Part shown: one piece after another, positions 47,989 through 64,000 of the stretch
How positions within the stretch are numbered: position 1 is the stretch's first letter
Layout of the letters: each line of letters opens with the position of its first letter
From: Anadara kagoshimensis
Lineage: Eukaryota > Mollusca > Bivalvia > Arcoida > Arcidae
Direction: 5' to 3'
Length of the DNA: 64,000 bases
Assembly (NCBI GenBank): GCA_021292105.1
Contig: CM037869.1
Coordinates: 12,234,471 to 12,298,470 of the forward strand
Notes under the pieces: model-generated
Told to the model about the DNA's origin: nothing
What the model saw: only the letters and a program-made list of their open reading frames with translations
Database searches by the model: none
Program-made: the position numbers and the translations under genes

Positions 47989-49302
47989 GTCATTGTAACC
48001 GGTGTTAAAATATAATATAACTCGTTGATTATAATTATTCCACATTTATTCTCCAACCATTACGCTATATATCACAAAAATGTTCACGTCCCTGTAGATA
48101 AAACAAATAAGAAAATAAGGGACTGGAAAACAACCTTAGCATACAACATAAATAATAGTATAGACCATAGTCACGTGACCTGACAAACACGTGACGAAAC
48201 AACATACTGTGTACAGGTCATGTGATTTTACAATTCATCACAGATATACATAACGTAAAATAAAAAACCACCCTAGTAAACTTATATATTTCGCTAATAG
48301 TTGCTTGAACTGACTAGCGGTATTATAAATAGTTTATAATTATAATTTGCCAAAATAACAGTAGCTACAGTGAATAGTTGTCCGCTACAGCTATTTATAA
48401 GTGAAGGTCAACTGTCCCGTGTAAAACTATTGACCATGAGAGATGAATATCACGGGCAGCAGCAATTAAACTTATAAAACAAAGGGAAAACATTTACAAA
48501 AATATTAATAAGGATTGTAACAAATAAAAGCCTACCAATAATATGGTTACTAAACTGGCACTGTCCAATGAGCCTTGATACAAAAAGAGACCTAATAAAC
48601 AAAAACCCAGTATAAATACATGGTAAAAATATGGTGTTTACACCATATTTAGCCCAATATTGTGAATTATCACAATATTAATAAAATAAACTTTACAGGA
48701 AATTTATTTAATTTAACCTAAAGAAAATCTTATTCTTTATATTAGAAAATTATTATTAAAACCTCTCATACTTTATGCAATAAAAAATTTCAGTGCATGT
48801 GCATTTGAAATAGAAAATACTGAAGAAACTAAAGTACATGGCAAGACTGGAAATTTATGCTATAAATGCAGAGCACTGAAAATGACCAAATAATGCAGAG
48901 AGTGTAATGTAACTGTGTAAATACCTTGAGAATTTGTAGAGTCAAATACATGTACTAGAAAGCTGTTTAAGTTGTTCAAAACCATCAACACAAGAGCCAA
49001 CACCCACTGACCACTTGCCATGAGTGAGAGAGTGAAAAACATGTTTAGAAAAGGGCCAATGGAAAAAGTATAATAGCCAGGTCAGAGGTTAAGAAAGAAA
49101 GACAACTCCACATTACACAAGACTACATATACAGTACAGTACAAAGTAAAGGCACAACACATAACACAATACAAGAACAAAACCATGGACTTTGACCTAC
49201 AAGTGAATAAAAATAAATTAATGATCTGAAAGAAAATGAATTATTTAAAATAAACATAATTATCTTAATTAATTAACCTTAATTAAATAATTAAGTAGTC
49301 TC
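47989..49302. other. Non-coding sequence, no gene recognised
   Basis: AT-rich. Near 48632 a short palindrome (TGGTGTTTACACCA) and adjacent AATATTGTG/CACAATATT inversions occur. Confidence 0.4.
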
Positions 49303-50231
49303 AATATGTGATAGTTTGTCTAACTTGTCATTGTTTGTTGTATTATCATTTGTTTTACTGTTGTCAAGTACACGTTCCCAAAAAAATGCATGTTGCAAAT
49401 GTCCTTTTGTATTTTGATGCGTGACCGTTATAGTTATAGATTACTGGCTATACATTCATATACTCATACAAATATCCAAGTGGGCCAACATCTCAAATCC
49501 GATCGACCCCTATTTTCAATAATATACCGGGTAGTTGTATGACTAAGTCGATGAGTACTTTTGTATTGATATGCTAGGCCGTATAATAGTCGGTAAAATA
49601 AACTGTACTGCATTTTATTTAGGTATAAAATTTATTTTATTTTATAGAAATAGGATAAGCTACAAATGAATATGTTACAAATTAAAATATGCCAACCCGT
49701 TCTATACAATATAGGTTTCTATTTCATTTTAGTGTTTTCAAAATTGTTGCTTTCAAGTAATTAAACGTGATATATTCCACAGCTAGAGATTTCCCCATTG
49801 AAACATTTTAAAACCAATTCATTTTCCAAAAGAAGAATGGTTGGTCTAATTGACCGTTATGCACCAAAATACGAAACCTTTATTATAAATATGTAGATTT
49901 TGTGCAAAAGTATAAAAACTTAAAAAAAACCATTGTAGACGCATTATAAGTATACTTGAGAGATATAAAATTAAGATGTATCTGTCTCGAAGCAAGGAAA
50001 CTAAAACTCATAAAAACGAATTATATCACCAACATAAAGAATGAATTACTAATCTAAATAGTCGTAATTGCCTTGTTGGAAATTCATAAATATACGAAGC
50101 AATACCTCGAAGACATGGAATTGAGTCCAGTACACACCTGTTGAAGACTAGGTAACATAAGAATTCTAAGCTTGGTTGTTAAGTGACCGAGAAATTGAAA
50201 GGAAGTTGCAAAAAAAAAAAAAAATAAATAA

Positions 50232-50264
<33 letters not shown>

Positions 50265-50560
50265 GGACAAAAGACACAAGCACATGCAAATAGCAGCTAC
50301 AAAGTAGTTTACGAGAAGGAGAGTTTATGTGCGATGCAATAATACTTTATTGTTTAACGTTCGACAAGTCTGTACTATGCATATACATAAACATTTTTGT
50401 ATTAAATGATTATAACAATATATTTTTGTCACTTTTTCCTATTGTGTATTTATTACATATAATAGATTTTGCATATACTGTATTAATCATTTATCGGTAA
50501 GTTTCACTTGATGATATTCATTTATTACAATGAATGCAATTTATGCCTTCTATATTTATG
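49303..50560 (+). repeat. Direct duplication, copy 1
   Basis: Shares long blocks with 50681-52225: TATGTGATAGT, AAATGCATGTTGCAAATGTC, GATTACTGGCTATACATTCA, AAGTCGATGAGTACTTTTGT, AACGAATTATATCACCAACA and TTATCGGTAAGTTTCACTTG, all in the same order. It carries a poly(A)-rich insert at 50211-50263 that copy 2 lacks, and a diverged MITE with AGTACACACCTGTT ends at 50126-50380. Confidence 0.85.
50211..50263. repeat. Poly(A)-rich tract
   Basis: A-run interrupted by (AAAT) units, unique to copy 1 of the duplication. Confidence 0.9.
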
Positions 50561-50680
50561 AATGTTAACATTCATGCACCAGGTATAAATTGGTGGAATG
50601 TTTGGGGTGTTCGAAAAGTAATATAAATACCTCTGGATATTTATTCCAGTGTCCTTCAAAGTTCGGGAATGGTAAGTTCA

Positions 50681-51388
50681 GTAGTCTCTATGTGATAGTC
50701 TTGCCTAACTTGTCATTTTTTGTTGTTTTATCATTTTTTTACTGTTGCCAAGTACAAGTTCCCAAAAAATTGCATGTCGCAAATGTCTTTTTTTTATTTT
50801 GATGCGTGACCCTTTCTAGTTATAGATTACTGGCTAAACATTCATATACTCATACAAATGTCCAAGTGGACCAATATCTCAAATCCTCCGATTGACCCCT
50901 ATTTTCAAGAACTCATCGGTTCGGTGTATAACTAAGTCGATGAGTACTTTTGTATTTATACTGCTAGACCGTATATTAGTCAGTGAATCATTTCTGCTAC
51001 ATTTTATATAGCCATAAATATAATTTGTTCTTTAAAAATACGAAAAGTTACAAATGGAATATGTTACAAATGGAAATTTTCAATCCTGTTCTATATAATA
51101 TAGGTTTTATTACATTTTAGTGTTTTCAAAATTGCTGCTTTCATGTAGAATTAAACGGGATATATTCCACTACTTAGACCGTTATACACCAAAATACGAA
51201 ATGTCTATTTAAGGAATGAAGCGAAGGGAAGCGGTTTATGCTTACGCGTTCACCAAATAATTTTATCTATGACCCAATAGATAGAAAAAGATTACAATCA
51301 TTCCTTATATTTAAATTAAAAATAAGTTCAATTTCAATATTCATAACATTCATGTAATCTTTTATTGAATTTTAAAATACACATGAAA

Positions 51389-51424
<36 letters not shown>

Positions 51425-52225
51425 AATGGCGCATTAATCTAAAAGCGGAACACAGCTGATTGCCAATGCAACCATGTAAACAATACGTTAATGACGTCAT
51501 CGGAGAAATAAAAAAGTAGTTCTGGCATGCTTCAAAAAATGCTGTCTATGGGATCATAGGTATAAAAAATTTACAAAACTGGATAGTATTAAAATTTAAT
51601 ATAAATATGAAGATTCTGTGTAAAAGTTTAAAAACTTTTAAAAAACATGGTAGACACATCATGGGTATACTTGAGAGACTTAGAATCAAGATATATGTGT
51701 CTCGAAGCAAGGAAACTAAAAACTCATAAAAACGAATTATATCACCAACATAAAGAATGAATTACAAAATACAGATAGTCGTAAATTGTCTTGTTGGAAT
51801 TTCTTGAATATACAAAGCAATGCTTCATAGGCATGAAATTGTACAGTACAAACCTGTCAAAAGTTTAACACTGAACTAAAAGTACTTCAAGCCCGGGTGC
51901 CGAGTGACCGAGAAATGGATTGCTAGGGGTCAAAAACCTGTGAAAAGATACATGAACATGCAGATAGCAGCTGGAGAGTTAATGTTTACGAGGAGTCGAG
52001 ATGATGGACAATAATGCGTTAGCTTATTATTAAAATTTTGACAAGTCTGTTCTTTACATATAATAACAAAATGAGTTATTAAATGAATATAACACCACAT
52101 TCTCGTCACTTTTTTACATTTTTTGTTTATAACATAATATCTGTTTTACATATAATGTATTAATCCTTTATCGATAAGTCTCACTTGATCATATTGAATT
52201 TACTAAAATGATACAATTTATCTCT
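50681..52225 (+). repeat. Direct duplication, copy 2
   Basis: Same block order as 49303-50560, with an extra segment of about 390 bp (51205-51598) between CCAAAATACGAAA and ATAAATATGAAGATTCTG. The extra segment holds the poly(A) run at 51389-51423. A MITE with GTACAAACCTGTCAAAAG ends (51841-52056) is part of the duplicated unit. Confidence 0.85.
51389..51423. repeat. Poly(A) tract
   Basis: Long A-run inside the extra segment of duplication copy 2. It could mark a retrotransposed insert. Confidence 0.9.
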
Positions 52226-52762
52226 TCTGTTATTGAGAACATAAAATTCTGGACATTTTACGGGTTCTAGACATAACGTCAAACAATATGAAGTAATTTT
52301 GAGCGATCAGTAAATTATAATGTTCACTGTTGGATATCACTGTAATCTCCTTTAATGATTGAATACCGGATGTTTGGACAGTAAATTATAATGGATGTTC
52401 AGCTGGATATGTATTGCAAAAGACAACTGAGTTTATGTAATGTCTAAGCGTGCGTCTGTACATTCGCCGTTGCCGTGTGTGTAAATTTTGATTTCCTCTG
52501 AAACCACAAGGTCAATAAAACTTGAATTTAGTGGAAGTTCCCTCGGCGAAGGCACCAAGATATACCGGATTGCCGCTGTTGAAATACCGCAATCACATTT
52601 CTTTTTGATGCAGAAATGTACCTTTTTCTCCTGTTTATGGTACAATTGTTTCACAATTAATACGCTATTGAAGATCTTTTTTCACTACAGAAACTTTATA
52701 CATGAAACAACATGCTGCCAAATACATTTTAGTCTAGGCTAATCAAGATATTGTAAAAGATT
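52226..52762. other. Non-coding sequence, no gene recognised
   Basis: Overlapping 73- and 84-codon frames on opposite strands (52433-52742) have no recognisable domain. Confidence 0.4.
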
Positions 52763-52985
52763 TATGGCCGATATTGTTGAAGTCTCTGTATCCAAAATAA
52801 CACTGCATATATTTGATCGCCCATAGTTCCATGTTCTTTTTATCATCTCAATTTTCATTAACTAGCTAAGAATCTACCACTTACCCTTCCTTGTCCTTAC
52901 TTTTCTGGTTGAACTTTGTGTTTTAACTGATTTGCAGGTTTTCAAGTTTTGTCTTGATCATTGACTGTTCTGCTTGTTTTTTATC
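52763..52985 (+). repeat. BR repeat, strongly diverged
   Basis: ATGGCCGATATTGTTGAAGT, CCCATAGTTCCATGTTCTTT and ACTTACCCTTCCTTG preserve the order of the family. The core is decayed. Confidence 0.65.
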
Positions 52986-54159
52986 ATAGTAAACCAGAGA
53001 AGAAACAACTTTGTCTTAAAGATAACAGCAAAGCGTCTCACCCTACTTTTCAAAGCTGACATACTTCAAGTCAAATTAGTCTGTAATATTAATCGATATG
53101 ATTGCTTATTTCAGACATTATCTTTGACAGAAATTGGTAATTTTTTATGAGTGATACACGGTTTGCTCATTGTTCCAACGCATTATTATATTTATTATAT
53201 AATGCCTCAGGGACCTACTATTAGGTGCATGTATAAATACAATTCTGATATAATATATAGTCGCGTCATTATGTTGTCACGTTTTTGTTTTTAACAAAGT
53301 TAATCTTGCAAAAAAAAGTTTATATGTTATAAATCTAATTAGTTTTAATGGTCTGAGGCTAGTCACTGTTGATAATTGTCAATTCACTAAGATAAACACA
53401 ATTATTGTCATCTGAAGTGAATTCTCTATCATATATCAGGAATTCCCTTCGGAGAAGGATTACAAAAAGATGGCTAATATTTATCAAGTAAAATCTAATT
53501 TCCTATCAGAAATTAGAGATAGACATGATTTCCGATTATAAATGAATAAATCTTTCCTGCGTACATTCTGCTTGGGGCGTCATTATTTATATAAATTATA
53601 TGATTTTTGCTATTGAAAAATCAATAACTTATTATGAACAGCATCAAATAATGATATTTAACAGGAATAGAGCTATCATTTTATTGTTTTTTTCGTTTTA
53701 TTATTTATGGTTAAAATTTAGATTTATGAAACATGTTTTTTTAGTTTTATAATGCTTGATTGTAAGAATTGAATAAACACATTATTAAATGTATAAAAAA
53801 TAGTCCACTATATTTTATGACTCTTTTTTCACAGAAGTTTCTTATCAATGCTACACATTTGAGGCGACTTGTGTTGAATTTCCACTGCTATTATTTATCT
53901 TATTGATGCAGTTTCCGGTTAAGAACAAATCTACAGGCAAATAATTACGATACCTGCGGGAAATGATTGCACAACTTCTTGCGTTTATCTTTTTCGTTGT
54001 TGCAAAGAAAATATGCTAAACAAACAAGTTAAGGAGATACAGCTTGAGACTTTATATTGCTTTAATATAATAATTAAAATTTTTATGGTATTTTAAATAT
54101 TGTCATCCATGGGTTTCATCCACTTATTTTCGATCGGAACACAACTTTAATGACTAATT
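52986..54159. other. Non-coding sequence, no gene recognised
   Basis: AT-rich, with nothing supported. Confidence 0.4.
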
Positions 54160-54435
54160 TCATGACAACATTGTTGATAAGTATGTCTCTATTTCGAATT
54201 CTTAGATAAAGATATTTTTGATGCCCTATATTTCCATATTTCTTTCAATCTCAAATTTGATTACACACGTGACGGTTGTAGTTAGCTTAACAGGAGTGCC
54301 TATCCTTGTGGAACATCTGGCCGCAATCCCGTTGTGAAAATTAACTTAGTGTAACCTAATTTGTCAGCTTCAAAATTATTACTTTTGCTTTTTGATTTAG
54401 ATTCGGACAAGGATATGTATGGTTGTTTTGGATTC
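54160..54435 (+). repeat. BR repeat, diverged
   Basis: TGTTGATAAGTATGTCTCTA, TTGATTACACACGTGACGGT, TTAACAGGAGTGCC and the 3' end GGATATGTATGG. Confidence 0.75.
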
Positions 54436-55225
54436 CTTAAATCTATCCAAAATACTGATATCAGCTAAAAATAAACAAGCAAGACACACATATTTGTATT
54501 CTTGATCTAAATACTCCAATTGCAAATAATATTAACATTGAAAGCACAATTTATGGTTAAAAAGCGACTATTGATCTTTTTTTCTACATTTACTTTTACG
54601 ATTTGTTCGTTCTTTTTCTGATATTAAGCATCAAAGACAAACGTACCAATTCAAATTAGGTAATTTTTCAACAAGATAAAGAGTTTTTCTGTGATGTGTA
54701 TATCCAGCAGTAAATAAGTATATTTTATCAATTTATATTGCAACAATAAAATAAAAATGATAGGGATGTACTTCCTCCCAGTTCTATGTACATAAATGCA
54801 AAGGTTGTTAGTTCATTAATTATTAATCATGACATATATTTATTTCCCTCATTTTGTGTATATATGCTGCACATTCAAGTGTTCGCATAATTCATGTCGA
54901 GCATTATAGCGTTGAACCTCCAACAGTAGTACAACAAATTTATTTTGAATTGGTTTGTCATTATATTTAATGTTTGTCAGAAGAAGATAATCAGTGTTCA
55001 TTTTTAATTACCATGGCCTTGCAAACAACAAGACAAAACCTATTAGATTTTATAAACATTGTACTTTAGAAATACTAACAATCATTATTAGCTAAAAAAA
55101 GACATGTTGAATATTTAGATTTTTCTTCCCATGTAAAATTAATAGAACGACTTAATGTAGGTACAATCTATTTAAATCAATGAATTAAAAGAGAAATTAG
55201 GCGGCATTTTAGTTTTACTATCAAC
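54436..55225. other. Non-coding sequence, no gene recognised
   Basis: Nothing supported on either strand. Confidence 0.4.
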
Positions 55226-55378
55226 CAAAAACAAACATACTAATCTATGTCCAAATCATAATCACAAAGCAAGCAAAATAGTTTGAAACTGACAAGTTAC
55301 GTTAAACACGTAAACATCTCCCAGGAAAATAAGTCCGGGTGCTCCAGAAGGGTAAGAGCCTCCTGTTTAGATAGTTAG
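55226..55378 (-). repeat. BR repeat, truncated
   Basis: Antisense: AAAAACAAACATACTAATCT, ATAATCACAAAGCAAGC, then GAGCCTCCTGTTTAG. Confidence 0.82.
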
Positions 55379-55644
55379 TTATCAGCAATGAATGTAAACG
55401 ATACAGACATAATTTCGTTTTACAGAAGCGTTAAAAGATAACACATAGGCATTATTGTATAATTATAGGAATTTATTTTCCAAAATTGACAAATGATATG
55501 GTAATTTTATAACATATAATATCACAGGAGTATAATATTATCAACAAAAAACATACAATAATAATAATACTGAGTAACATTTTATGTATAGGTCGTGCGA
55601 GATATGATGGACAAGTGAATATATATTGTATAATGCTAATATTT

Positions 55645-55860
55645 CGCTATGGTTTTATTTTGCTATATTTGCGGTCCAGTGTACCCCCGCGAAAATAAAA
55701 CCGCAGCGATAATACATAGGTATAAACAGCTCATTAATGTTGCTAGAGTCGTTTTCCTTTACTCAGATCAGACCACGAAAATATGACACCGTGAATACAC
55801 TAGTCATTGTCAAACCGCGAAAACCTGACACCGTAAAAATAAAGCAATATACAGTAGTAC
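55645..55860. repeat. Possible MITE with CCGCGAAAATAAA motifs
   Basis: Repeated and inverted short motifs: GGTTTTATTTTGC against GCGAAAATAAAACC, plus ACCGCGAAAACCTGACACCG and AAAAATAAAGCAATATACAG. Boundaries are unclear. Confidence 0.4.
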
Positions 55861-55899
55861 ATTATATAAACTGCTTTTTGGCTTTTTTACCTCAAGCAG

Positions 55900-56040
55900 T
55901 CAAATACACACATACCGATCCAAGTTCAAATCACAATCCCAAATGCAAAGTAAAACTAACAAGTTATGTTAAACATGTTTACTATTTCCAGGAAAGTGAG
56001 ACCCGATGATCCAGATCCAGAAGGGTAAATACCTCCGACA
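55900..56040 (-). repeat. BR repeat, diverged
   Basis: Antisense: ACACATACCGATCCAAGTTC, AAATCACAATCCCAAATGC and AGAAGGGTAAATACCTCC. Confidence 0.65.
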
Positions 56041-56766
56041 CAGAACCTACGAGGAATGGCAAACCATTCAGCATTTAAAACCCCGGTTTATCGGCGCACT
56101 TGTTTGCAGTTAATAAAAATCTGCAATATTGCGAAAACTTGCTAAAGGAAAACCTGATTTGCAGAATAAGAGTCAATATTGCGTTGTAGAAGTTTATACA
56201 GAGAAGCTGTATGAATATGCTGAAATATATTTTTATACACTACGGAATAAAGTCTCACAAAGATTTGACATTTGAAAACAAGCAAAATTGTTTGAAGTAT
56301 CCACATGGATGTTTTAATCAATTACCAGGCGTCAACTATAGTTTACAAGCTGTAGTAATAAAATATCAAAACATGTCATACAATTCTTCTTTTTCAACAA
56401 TTTGTACATAAAATATGCAATTTCTACTGCACTTTGGACTAATATTTTTTATAACCCATAAATGACTGATTTAAAATCCTGGCAAAGTTTTCTTCTCTTT
56501 CATGAACATTGACAATAGGTTGTGCATTGTATTTTATTTGTTCAGATTATAACGTATCGATCAGTGTTATATATGGAACAACCAACAACATGGTATTGTT
56601 AAAATGCTTTGACGTTGACGTTAACCAGTGTCTGTACGTATTAAACCAAGACTACTAAACACTTCCATGACACCACGTACGACCTATATTTGGCACACGA
56701 TTAAACAGGGCATTAAATAACCCTATACCAGATATTAACAATGATAGGGTACTAGTTTGCCCTACA
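56041..56766. other. 3' flank of the guanylate cyclase gene
   Basis: Downstream side of the minus-strand cyclase stop codon, including its presumed 3' UTR. No further gene recognised. Confidence 0.4.

Positions 56767-64000
<7,234 letters not shown>

Overview
This is an AT-rich invertebrate nuclear genome window, most likely from a bivalve mollusc. The evidence is intron-rich genes with GT-AG splice sites, dense small interspersed repeats, tRNA-derived SINEs, Tc1/mariner remnants, and a Helitron-like element of the bivalve 'pearl' type (AGCTCACCTGA start, GGCCCATGGGCC hairpin end, tandem core). The clade call rests on repeat style and is an inference. I name no species.

Two real genes are supported, both on the minus strand. 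The first is a complete GH31 alpha-glucosidase gene running from about 38.2 kb down to 10.24 kb, assembled by hand from 23 exons whose phases join except at one junction. It encodes a type II membrane protein with a short cytosolic tail, one transmembrane helix, a trefoil (P-type) domain and the GH31 catalytic barrel. The barrel has nucleophile motif LWIDMNEP, acid/base motif TWLGDN and the GADICGF motif. Two separate exons (37838-38223 and 34066-34283) each encode a different tail, membrane helix, stem and first half of the trefoil, and both end in the same splice phase. They look like alternative first exons. The second gene, 56767 to beyond 64000, is the 3' part of a receptor-type guanylate cyclase: the second half of the cyclase domain plus a Ser/Asn/Glu-rich C-terminal tail. 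Its 5' part lies outside the window.

Layout: 1-10237 is non-coding sequence downstream of the GH31 gene, with repeats. 10238-38223 is the GH31 gene, with introns holding SINEs, a mariner remnant, MITEs and a 2.16 kb Helitron-like element with a 145-bp array of 11 units. 38224-56766 is an 18.5 kb gene-poor block with palindromes, a 1.26 kb mariner relic, minisatellites and a direct duplication of 1.3-1.5 kb units. 56767-64000 holds the cyclase exons and a 1.15 kb pogo-like non-autonomous element.

One dispersed repeat of about 330 bp at full length, called BR here (core TGGCGGGTGTAGCTAGCTAA), occurs more than 20 times in both orientations. The two genes show no obvious functional link. One is a carbohydrate-digesting ectoenzyme and the other a cGMP-producing receptor.
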